Source: Acanthornis magna (Eukaryota; Chordata; Aves; Passeriformes; Acanthizidae). From it: DNA of 64,000 nt. Under the pieces are notes generated by a model, which was not told the origin of the DNA, ran no database searches, and worked only from the letters and a program-made list of their open reading frames with translations. Made by a program: the position numbers and the translations under genes. Each line of letters opens with the position of its first letter. The stretch's first letter is position 1. Positions 1-8,008 of this stretch are shown piece after piece. The stretch spans positions 1 through 64,000 of the forward strand of contig JAWUZG010000158.1 of NCBI GenBank assembly GCA_036785705.1. The letters are read 5' to 3'.

Positions 1-118
1 TCCATTGACATCTTGGTCCCATAGCCTTACCCGACCCCCTTGCAGTGCCCAGTTCCCTAAGGCAGAAGGGGATCCCAGCACACTATGGAAACGGTTCTGA
101 TCTGTGCTTCCCTTCTAG

Positions 119-2871
119 ATTGGGATCGTGACATGGATTATCTGGAAGCCCTGCTAGATGAAGCTTTGAAGATATTAGAGCATTCTGGAGGCAAGTTCAC
201 AATGTCCCTTTTTACTGACAGAATAATCAGTGTCCATGTAGCAAGAGATCACTCATGTGCCACTTTGCTTAAGGTCATCTCAAGGTTGATGGATTCTGGA
301 AATCCTGCCCTGCTCCCTTCTCAAGCCCTCAGTGATCCCACAGGATCACTGTCAGTGGGAGCAAGGAGCAGTTAGCTGTCAATGTTTTTCTTGTGTGAAA
401 TGCCAGTTGCTCTTCCGTGTGCTCTGTGCAGCCACAGAGCAGAGCAGAGAGGGAAGGGGCCGGGCCCAGGGATGTGCCCCGGGGCTCTGTGCCTTGCTCG
501 GCTCCTTTGCCAGCCCCAGGGAGCCTGAGGAGTTCCTGCTGCCGCTGCCAAGGCCTGGCCCTGGCTGGGGCTGAGTTTAGAGCTGCTGGCAGCTCCCGGG
601 AGTCCTTTCTCCCCTGCCTGCCCTGCAAGAGGCTCCTTCCATCCCCAGTGTGGGGCCACTGCAGGCACAGGGTGCCTCTGCCCATGCTCCTGAGTGGAAG
701 GCAGAGGAGAGAGAGTGCCAAGGATAGATCCCATTGCTGAGTTGCCCTCACTGCCACTCCAGCCTGAAGGAGAATCCTGAACAGTGTCACACGAGCTGTT
801 CTGTCCTGCCTTTCTTTAAAGCCGTGCCTGTTGGTGAAGGTGAAAAATCTTCCCAACCCATGTCCAGCAATGAGACTTTGGGAGATGGTGAGGGTACGTC
901 AAGGCCTTTCCCCTGGGGGAGTTGCCAGCTCAGAGCCCAAAGTTGGCCAGCGGGGCATCGCTGCAGGTGCCAGGACAGAGCCCTGCACATGTGTGCCCTC
1001 GCCCTGCGGGATCCTCTCACCACTTCTGCTCAGGTCTGGCAGCTGTTTGGACGAGGGAGGGCCGTGGCCCTGCCCCAAAAGCCCTGATGTTTTCCTGAGC
1101 CTTATCTCTGGTTTTGACAAGTGGGACATCCTGAATATGCCAACTCCCAAAAGGGGAATTCTCCTACCTGATTCAGCCTTCCCTTTTCCTCTCCCAAGTG
1201 ATGGACCAAACGGCTGTGCAGAAGGAGGTGTTTCCAGAAGGAACCAGCAGCTCATCGGCAGCCCCTGACGCAGGAAGGGAGGCAATGCCAGGCACAGGCA
1301 CAGGAGGTAATTGCTGTGCCAGGCTCAGCCCTCGGTGTATCTGTGTGGCAGCAGCTCTTCCCCCAGGGCCTGCCCTTGCATGGCCCCGCAGCAGCCAAAG
1401 CTGGAGGTGCCATGGCTTCGAGGCCTCTGGAGCACATTCCACAGCCCATGGGAAACGGGCCTCGTGCACCAAGGTCCCTCCTGCTGCAGCTGCCTCCTGG
1501 AGCTGGCCCTGAGTGCCCAGAGGCCCAAGGCACAGGAGCAGCCCCGAGCAGGATCCCTGGGGTGAGCCCAGGGCCAGAGCCATGGCTGGCTCCCACACTG
1601 GGCAGGGCCGTAATGTGTCCTGAGAGGGCCTGACTGTGTCCCCTTGGGCTGTGGGAGCTGTCCCAGCAGGGCAGGGAGGGTCGGGGGTGGCACTTGCTGC
1701 TGCAGGGATGGCTTTGGCCCGTGTCCCTCGAAGGAGCGACTGCCCAAGCAGCTGCGCTGCCCTGGGCTCTCCTCCCGGCCTTGAGGGCTTTGTTGGGTGC
1801 CACAGCCTGTGCCAAGGGGCGGCAGGTGCCCGCAGGCCCCAGCACCGGGGGAAACAGAGAACGTCCTGGCCGTAGCAAACATGCTGCCAGCTCAGCAGCG
1901 ATGCGCAGCACGGACTCACACTCCCCATTGCTCCTGCAGATGCAGCCGGCACCACAACACATGCTCCCAGTGCACAGACGGGAACTGGAAGAGGTTTCTG
2001 TCAGGGAAGACACTGTGTGCCAGCAATAATAGCTGGCCTACTCAGTCTGGCGATTCTCTTCATGTTGTGCTGTGTCAGAGTCTGGTCTTCCTGCAAGCAA
2101 AAACAGTGAGTGTTTTATTCATATTTCTCTCAAACAGCTTCATTTGGAAGTCTGTTGTAGAGAGGAAAGATTCCAGTGAGGCTGCTGTGGAGTTACGTCG
2201 AGTCAGTGGCTTTCCAAGTAACTCTACTGAGGGCTCTACTATTGTCCGTTGATTTAATTACCCTCTTAATTGCTGGCCCTAGGCCTGAGGAGCTCTCTCA
2301 CGCTGGAGCCGGTGCTGGCTCCCCCTGAGGCTGCCTTGCCAAGAGCAGCCCCAGGAGCGCTGGGCAGTGGCAAAGCAAGGCAGGGAGGAGAAAGAGTGGG
2401 GGACGAGATTGCCCTTGAAAGGCAGCCATGCTCTGGGGCCTGCTCCTGGCCAGGAACCCTGCCCGGAGCCATCCCCTGCTCGCTGGGGCCTTGAGGGGCA
2501 GCTGTCCACCTGGGCCAAGGTGTGCCTGCAGCTCCAGCTGTGCTGGGGAGCCTTGCCAGCTCTGGGCCCTGCTGTGCAGGAGGGTCCCTGTGTCCCAGGT
2601 GCAGCTGAGGGCCTCAGCCACCTCCTCTCTCCACAGGTGCCGCTCTGCACCTTCTGAAATCCAGCGAAACACTTCAGTCGAGGACAACTGGACCAGCGAT
2701 CTCTCATCTCCATGCCCATGTCCGTTATTGGTGCCACAGCTGCATTATGAGTTTATTGCTGAGCAGAGGGTGCAACCACCACCCAGAACACAACCCTCTC
2801 TCCCTGAAGGCACTAGCCCTGCTGTCGGGCCAGGACTGAAGGAGGGCCCCTCCTGCCAGGGCATGGATTGA
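119..2871 (+). CDS. Gene 1 (5' part outside window): long-type ITIM-bearing membrane protein
   Basis: This is the 3' half of a long-type gene. In-window exons by splice sites and frame are 119-190, 822-887, 1199-1306, 1940-2105 and 2637-2871 (TGA). The first three are phase 1-1 ectodomain exons (24, 22 and 36 codons). The second carries an NET N-glycosylation sequon. The 1940-2105 exon encodes a Thr/Gly-rich stalk, two Cys, a hydrophobic helix starting VPAIIAGLLSLAILF, and a Cys/Arg/Lys stop-transfer stretch. It ends in phase 2, matching the phase-2 tail exon. The tail has LHYEFI (2740-2757), which fits the ITIM pattern L-x-Y-x-x-I, then a proline-rich PPPRTQP. The first exon ends at a GC donor (gcaagt at 191). 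The 3' UTR holds an LTR, with an AATAAA at 3588. Position 1 aligns with 29250 in the complete gene at 24055. The function is unrecognised; a signalling receptor-like role is inferred only from the topology and the tyrosine motif. Confidence 0.65.
1600..1935. repeat. GC-rich intronic block, copy before the transmembrane exon
   Basis: This segment begins around cctgagagggcctgac and runs to the acceptor of the transmembrane exon. Closely related copies lie at 3615-4131 and 6206-6720, and before the corresponding exons in every unit. A diverged version follows the last exon of each long-gene module (for example 26340-26580). It is the source of many long but meaningless ORFs on both strands. Confidence 0.7.
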
Positions 2872-2980
2872 GTCCAGCAACAGCTCCAGCCTTCAGGTCT
2901 GGTGTCAGGGTGGTACCACCAGCACTGGCTGGGCTCCTTGTCCAGGCATAGCCAGGGGTGGGCAGGCAGCAGCTGGGCAC

Positions 2981-3369
2981 TGTTGGAGGCCAGCGGTGAG
3001 GGACGCAAGACAGTAATCAATGTGATCAATAAAGCAAGTGTCGTCTATTAAAGTCATCGAATGCCTTATATCTTCTTGCCTTTACCTAGCATGCTTACAT
3101 GTTACATTATCATCGGTTAGTATGCTTACTTGTAATGCCATCATTGGTTAGTTTACAAAGGGTTACGTTAGCATGTCCCTCCCCATCGTGGTTTCTGTTA
3201 TCGGCGATGTCTTCATTCTTTCAGCTACAAGTCAGTTCCTCGGTTCTTTCCACAGTACTCAAGGACACTGTGTCCTGTCAGCATATCTTGCAGTTCTTGT
3301 GGCCTAAAAGCCTCCTAAGCTACACTTTACTTTGCTCGCACAAGGCCTCTAAGGATCCATCCTGCAACA
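2981..3369 (-). mobile_element. Solo LTR in 3' UTR of gene 1
   Basis: A 389-bp element with terminal inverted repeats TGTTG...CAACA. It is flanked by a 6-bp target duplication GGGCAC (2975-2980 and 3370-3375). The LTR-free homologous site after tail exon 2 (about 5970) has a single GGGCAC. Six-base duplications are typical of class II (ERVK-like) avian retroviral elements. No internal viral genes are present. The minus orientation is inferred from a TATA-like (tatataaggc) and CCAAT-like order on that strand. On the + strand it supplies an AATAAA at 3028-3033. Confidence 0.85.
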
Positions 3370-3587
3370 GGGCACGAGGCTCCTGAGACAAACAGTGACC
3401 AGATACCGTCTTTATTTTTCATTTCACAACATTTAGAACTGCTTTTAACTTGACAAGCTTTAGAAATATTTTTCATAGAAAATACCACCCAAATGTTTGT
3501 TCCATGTATTTCCCAACAGTTTTGTATTTTTCTGTAGTTTTCTGTAGTTTTCCAGTTATGGAAAACAGAATACTCTGACACATCAGC

Positions 3588-3593
3588 AATAAA
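3588..3593 (+). terminator. Polyadenylation signal after tail exon 1 (gene 1)
   Basis: AATAAA follows the LTR, in sequence homologous to the signal after tail exon 2 (6178-6183). It is therefore the likely ancestral 3' end. Equivalent signals start at 11666, 19689, 32837, 40906, 48929 and 59632. Confidence 0.65.
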
Positions 3594-3614
3594 AGATAAA
3601 ATTACATTTAATTC

Positions 3615-4131
3615 TTAACGTTTTTGTCTGCCACAGCGCAGACAACACAAGCACAGCATAGATGAAGTATCCCAAGCAGGCTCGGGGGACTCGGGTACTG
3701 AGCAGTCCTGCTGGGGTCCTTCAGTGGCAGGTGCATCCTGAAACCTGCGAGGGGCTGCAGAGGGTGTCCAATGCTGGGGAAAAGGGACATGGGGAGAAGA
3801 CGGCTCCAGTGTGTCCTGAGAGGGCCTGACTGTGTCCCCTTGGGCTGTGGGAGCTGTCCCAGCAGGGCAGGGAGGGTCAGGGGTGGCACTTGCTGCTGCA
3901 GGGATGGCTTTGGCCTGTGTCCCTCGAAGGAGCGACTGCCCAAGCAGCTGTGCTGCCCTGGGCTCTCCTCCCGGCCTTGAGGGCTTTGTTGGGTGCCACA
4001 GCCTGTGCCAAGGGGCGGCAGGTGCCCGCAGGCCCCAGCACTGGGGGAAACAGAGAACCTCCTGGCCATAGCCAACATGCTGCCAGCTCAGCAGCGATGT
4101 GCAGTATGGACTGACACTCCCGATTGCTCCT
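3615..4131. repeat. GC-rich block, second copy in unit
   Basis: It lies between the polyadenylation signal of tail exon 1 and the degenerate transmembrane-like exon. The 5' part (exact starts vary) adds about 200 bp that resemble the start of the intron after module exons at 26350. Equivalent copies start near 11692, 19715, 32863, 40932, 48955 and 59658. Confidence 0.7.
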
Positions 4132-4135
4132 GCAG

Positions 4136-4275
4136 ATGCAGCCGGCACCGCAACACGTGTTCCCCATGCACAGACGGGAACTGGAAGAGGTTTCTCTCAG
4201 GGAACACGCTGTTTGCTAGCGTTAATGGCAGGCCAGGCTCTTGTGTGGCGTGCAGGTGATGAGGGACTCCTGTAA
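4136..4275 (+). pseudogene. Degenerate transmembrane-like exon
   Basis: Homologous to the transmembrane exon, with the same acceptor (ctcctgcag) and phase. The frame diverges after the stalk: the second Cys is kept but the helix is shortened (CLLALMAGQALVW), and it reads to TAA at 4273-4275. The strong GT donor of the true exon is missing. It could give a truncated terminus if spliced from an ectodomain exon, but a fossil is more likely. Equivalent copies start at 12213, 20236, 33384, 41453, 49476 and 60179. Confidence 0.5.
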
Positions 4276-4547
4276 GGCTGGCAGACGAGTGGGTTTCCAG
4301 AAAGACATGCAGAGGTTTGGGGTCCTTCCTAAGCGGTGCATGGGGCTGAGGTCCCTCATGAGGGGAGATTTGGGGTCTCTTCTGTGGTGTACAAGCAACT
4401 GGAGACCCCTGTAAGGCTGGCAGGGGCCTGGAGCTCCTCGTGATTCACGACGGGGTTTTTGTGGTTGCCTTTTAGGGCCTAGAGAGGGCCTGAGACCTTT
4501 CGAAGGTGTGCAGGGAGCTGTGTTCTTTTGTGAGGCAAATTCTGGGG

Positions 4548-4705
4548 TCTCTGCTAAGGTGTGCAGGGATCCCTTGTGAGGCACACAGGGATATTTTGGT
4601 GTCTCTGCTAAGGTGTGCAGGGATCCCCTGTGAGGCACACAGGGATATTTTGGTGTCTCTGCTAAGGTGTGCAGGGATTCCTCCTGAGGTGCACAGTGGA
4701 GTTAA
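4548..4705 (+). repeat. 54-bp minisatellite, three units
   Basis: Tandem 54-bp units begin tctctgctaaggtgtgcagg at 4548, 4602 and 4656 (last one diverged). An older degenerate unit lies just upstream, near 4500. The flank from 4280 to 4547 shows only weak, GGGG-rich periodicity and no gene. Confidence 0.9.
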
Positions 4706-4744
4706 ATTTCAGGGGTTTTTCAGTCTTCGCAGCACAGCTAAGCC

Positions 4745-5325
4745 TCCCCCAGAGCTCAGGGCACCGTCTGCGCCGAGGCTGTGCAAAGCAGGCAGCAAGC
4801 ATCCCGCACAGCCTCGGGCCGGCCCGGGGCACAGCGGGCGGGCAGAGCCCATCCCTGGGCCGCTCGGGGCTGCACGGCCCGGGCGGGGCTGCGGGGCCGG
4901 GCGGGGCTGCTGGAGCCGCCGCGCCCTTCGGGGCTCGGGGGCCGCGGCCGGGCCGGGCTGGCTGAGGGCCCCGGCAGAGAAGGGCCGCGGCCGTGGGGCC
5001 CATGGGGCTGCCGAGCAGCGGCGGAGGCACCGCAAGGGCCTCGCTGCGCCCTGGCCCCGGGCTGCACCAAACACACACTGACAGCCGAGGCTGTGCGCTG
5101 GCACAGGAGGCAGATGAGGCCGTGGCTTCTCACACTGAGGGCCTCTTTGCAGTGCCCAGCTCTCCAAAGCAGATGGGAATCCCAGCACACCATGGGAACG
5201 GTTCTGATCTTTGCTCCCTCCTAGGCTGGGATCACCTTATGGATTTTCTGGAAGTCCTGGCAGATGATGGTGGTGGGATGAATTTGCAGCATGCTGGGGG
5301 CAACTTCTCGGTGACTCTTTCCTGA
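4745..5325 (+). promoter_or_regulatory. CpG island with 110-codon ORF containing an ectodomain-like exon
   Basis: 4745-5085 is a dense CpG island (repeated cggggc/gggccg motifs), the only one in each unit. An ORF (ATG 4993, TGA 5323-5325) runs from it, through an acceptor-like cag at 5150-5152, into sequence homologous to the first module exon (GIPAHHGNGSDLC, then WDHLMDFLEVL). It has no signal peptide, and the GC/GT donor of the real exon is lost. The island may be a second promoter for tail cassettes 2 and 3. The translated ORF is identical in all seven copies. Whether it is translated is unknown. Confidence 0.5.
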
Positions 5326-5651
5326 CAGAATAACCAGTGATGATTAATCCTGACCAAGAGCAGCCCCAGGAGCGCTGGGCAGTGGCAAAGCAAGGCGGGG
5401 AGGAGAAAGAGTGGGGGACGAGATTGCCCTTGAAAGGCAGACATGCTCTGGGGCCTGCTCCTGGCCAGGGACCCTGCCCGGAGCCATCCCCTGCTCGCTG
5501 GGGCCTTGAGGGGCAGCTGTCCACCTGGGCCAAGGTGTGCCTGCAGCTCCAGCTGTGCTGGGGAGCCTTGCCAGCTCTGGGCCCTGCTGTGCAGGAGGGT
5601 CCCTGTGTCCCAGGTGCAGCTGGGGGCCTCAGCCACCTCCTCTCTCCACAG

Positions 5652-5817
5652 GTGCCGCTCTGCACCTTCACAACGCCAGCCAAACACCTCAGTCAGGGAG
5701 AACTGGCTCTGCCATCGTGCGTCTCCCTGCACGTGTCCGTTGTCCCTGCCACCGCTGCTTTATCAGTCTGTTACTTTGCCACCACCTCCCAGAACCAGAC
5801 CAAAGGCCCTGCTCTGA
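5652..5817 (+). CDS. Alternative tail exon 2, unit 1
   Basis: Homologous to tail exon 1, with the same ctctccacag acceptor and the same phase 2, so the transmembrane exon could splice to it. It encodes 54 residues plus the split codon, ending at TGA 5815-5817, and has its own AATAAA at 6178-6183. The ITIM-like motif lies at the equivalent position as LLYQSV (5755-5772), followed by PPPPRT. The intron half upstream (from 5349) is also a copy of the gene's last intron. Whether it is an active alternative 3' end or the remnant of a former gene is not decidable from sequence. Confidence 0.5.
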
Positions 5818-6205
5818 GCCAGCACTGAAGGAGGGCCCCTCCTGCCAGGGCAGGGGTTGAGCCCAGCAACACCTTTGGGCTTCAGCTCTGGTGTCTGGGT
5901 GGGACCAGCAGCTCTGGCTGAGCTCCTGCTCTGGGCACGGCCAGGGGTATGCAGGCACAAGCTGGGCACGGGGCTCCTTATTGTAGCAGTGAGCAGCTAC
6001 TATCTTTGTTTTTTCCATTTTGACACATTTAGAAGTAGTTTTTCATTTGCAGCACTGTAGAAATATTTCTTGTAGCAAGAGCAACCAAATGTTTGTTCCC
6101 CTTTCCCTCAATAGTTCTGTGTTTGTCAAACTAGTTTTATCATTATGTAAAAACCTAGAACATTCTTACACTTTTGCAATAAAAAGTAAAATTGCATTTA
6201 ATTCT

Positions 6206-6720
6206 TAATCTTTACTCTGCCACAGCGCAGACAAGAGTGGAACAGCACAGATGAATTATCACGTTCAGGCTCAGGGGACTCGGGTACTGAGCAGTCCTGC
6301 TGGGGTCCTTCAGCGGCAGGTGCATCCTGAAACCTGCGTGGGGCTGCAGAGGGTGTCCAGTGCTGGGGAAAAGGGAAATGGGGAGAAGAGGGCTCCAGTG
6401 TGCCCTGAGAGGGCCTGACTGTGTCCCCTTGGGCTGTGGGAGCTGTCCCAGCAGGGCAGGGAGGGTCAGGGGTGGCACTTGCTGCTGCAGGGATGGCTTT
6501 GGCCCGTGTCCCTCGAAGGAGCGACTGCCCAAGCAGCTGTGCTGCCCTGGGCTCTCCTCCCAGCCTTGAGGGCTTTGTTGGGTGCCACAGCCTGTGCCAA
6601 GGGGCGGCAGGTGCCCGCAGGCCCCAGCACTGGGGGAAACAGAGAACCTCCTGGCCATAGCCAACGTGCTGCCAGCTCAGCAGCGATGTGCAGTATGGAC
6701 TCACACTCCCCATTGCTCCT
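6206..6720. repeat. GC-rich block, third copy in unit
   Basis: It follows the polyadenylation signal of tail exon 2 and leads into the linker exon of tail cassette 3. Equivalent copies start near 14229, 22252, 35454, 43469, 51492 and 62195. Confidence 0.7.
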
Positions 6721-6724
6721 GCAG

Positions 6725-6817
6725 ATGTTATCCGTGAAAGAGGAGCACATGTCCAGAATCCTCCAAACGTCCCAAGGATTCTCTATCCCCAGGATGGGCT
6801 CAAGCAGTGCATGACAG
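6725..6817 (+). other. Phase 1-1 linker exon before tail exon 3
   Basis: It sits at the place of the transmembrane exon, after the same ctcctgcag acceptor, but with unrelated sequence. It is 93 nt and open (VIRERGAHVQ..., ending KQCMTG). The donor at 6818 is followed after only 29 nt by the acceptor of tail exon 3, too short an intron for normal splicing. Reading straight through also stays open to 7089. Equivalent copies start at 14748, 22771, 35973, 43988, 52011 and 62714. Confidence 0.35.
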
Positions 6818-6846
6818 GTGACATTTGCCATGGCTTGTCTCCACAG

Positions 6847-7099
6847 GCACATCTCTCCCCATTCACAAGGCCAGCCAAACACCTCAGTCAGGGAGAACTG
6901 GATCTCTCATCTTACATCTCCATGCCCGTGCCCATTGTCTCTGCCACAGCTTCATTACCAGCTTGTTCCTGTGCAGCTGCTGCCACCATCCAAACAAGAC
7001 CCTGTGCCTCCAAGGGCAGTAGCCCTGCTCTCCAGCCACGACAGAAGGTGGGCCCTCTCTCTGCCAGGGCAGGGGTTGGCCCTTCTTAGGTTCCAATAA
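6847..7099 (+). CDS. Alternative tail exon 3, unit 1
   Basis: Third homologous tail exon. It is phase 2 after ctccacag and encodes 83 residues plus the split codon. The aligned motif is LHYQLV (6950-6967), again fitting L-x-Y-x-x-V. The TAA stop (7097-7099) overlaps its AATAAA signal (7095-7100). The shared NTSVRENW and SPCPCPL segments show homology to tail exons 1 and 2 in this frame, even though another frame is also open. Confidence 0.5.
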
Positions 7100-7390
7100 A
7101 GAGATGCAGCTGTCACACCAGTGCCCAGCTGGTCGTGCCAGCAAAGCGCACCCGGCACCAGCACTGCCTGAGCTCCATGTCCGGGAGCAGCCGTGGATGC
7201 CCACGGTGTGGGTGGGCAGGAGCCAGGCACAGGGCTGCTGGGACCAGCACTGGGGCCCCGAGGGGCTGGGGGAGCCCATGCTGAGGGTCCCTGGGCTCAG
7301 GACATGACCTCGACAAATTGGAGGAGTGCACAATCACCAACCATACACAATTCAACAAGGTTGAATCCAGAGGATTCATCCAGACGATGG

Positions 7391-7563
7391 TTGGGCACTG
7401 AAACAGGCACCCCAGGGCAGCACCAAGGCTGAGAGAGCTCAAGATGCATTTGGACAAAACTCTCAAGCGCATGGCGTGACTCTTGAGAATGGTCCTGTGC
7501 AGGCCAGAGATTTCACTTGAAGGTCCTTGAGGGTCCCTTCCAACTCAGCAGATTCTGTGATTG
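7391..7563 (+). mobile_element. CR1 LINE 3'-end relic, unit 1
   Basis: The segment resembles the 3' end of avian CR1 retroposons in order: an aacaggcaccccagggcag stretch, agagctcaagatgcatttgg, ggtcctgtgcagg, and ggtcccttccaactcag followed by attctgtgatt. It is 5'-truncated, as CR1 copies usually are. No ORF is retained. The element points to a bird and, by subfamily resemblance from memory, perhaps a passerine. Confidence 0.75.
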
Positions 7564-7575
7564 TATGTATTACAG

Positions 7576-7661
7576 AGGACTATCTGGGCATGGAGCTCCT
7601 CAAAGGGGATATCCAGGAAAAGAGGGAAGCCATCAAGAGCATCTCCAGGGACACAGCCTGA
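7576..7661 (+). other. Exon-like 28-codon frame after the CR1 relic
   Basis: After an acceptor (gtattacag), a phase-1 frame reads EDYLGMELLKGDIQEKREAI and continues to TGA at 7659-7661. It is strongly helical and charged, unlike the rest of the unit. No polyadenylation signal follows closely. The phase matches the ectodomain exons upstream, but it may be a captured gene fragment. Equivalent copies start at 15599, 23622, 36824, 44839, 52862 and 63565. Confidence 0.3.
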
Positions 7662-7791
7662 CAAGCAATGGCAGCAGGCAAAACAAAGGTCTTTGCTAAG
7701 CAATGGCCCTTTGATGAAACAAAAGATTTACAATCAAGGTGGTTCGTTAGCACAGATGGGGGTACACTTTGGGGCTACAAGTAAGGCTATG

Positions 7792-7884
7792 AGGTCATGG
7801 CAGGGCTCTGAGGTCACAGCAGGGCTCTGAGGTCACAGAGGTCACAGTGGCGTGTGGTTGTACAGCACCACAATGACCAATCAG
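7792..7884 (+). promoter_or_regulatory. Promoter region of gene 2: AGGTCA repeats and CCAAT box
   Basis: AGGTCA half-sites lie at 7792, 7811, 7830 and 7839. The first three are spaced 19 bp apart as a short tandem repeat. The last two form a direct repeat with a 3-bp spacer (DR3), the arrangement bound by VDR/RXR-type nuclear receptors. ACCAATCAG (7876-7884) is an NF-Y type CCAAT box 125 bp before the ATG. No TATA box is seen. A GCAG-rich 5' leader follows at 7905-7940. Confidence 0.5.
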
Positions 7885-8008
7885 TCGGTCCTTGACCACA
7901 ACTGTTGCAGCAGCAGCAGCGGCAGCAGCAGCGGTGCTGACATTGGGACAGCGGTGTCAGGACAGTGGTGGCAGCAAGAGCTGCGGGACTGGCTGAGGGC
8001 AAGGCACC

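Noticed and set aside
1708..1828. Cys-containing phase-1 exon candidate in the GC-rich block (GMALARVPRRSDCPSSC...)
   Set aside because: Weak donor (gtgccc). Copies in genes 5 and 7 carry an 8-bp frameshifting deletion although the rest of those genes is intact.
1173..1955. 260-codon minus-strand ORF and its relatives
   Set aside because: Same GC-rich block read backwards; homologous copies change frame and length freely, so there is no constraint.
2981..3369. Functional retroviral genes
   Set aside because: The element is a solo LTR; no gag, pol or env sequence is adjacent in any copy.
7876..7884. MHC class II Y-box
   Set aside because: The core is a CCAAT box, but no X or S box lies at the required spacing, so only an NF-Y type site is claimed.
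7905..7940. CAG trinucleotide expansion
   Set aside because: A few interrupted CAG/CGG units in the 5' leader with almost constant length; not an expanded repeat.
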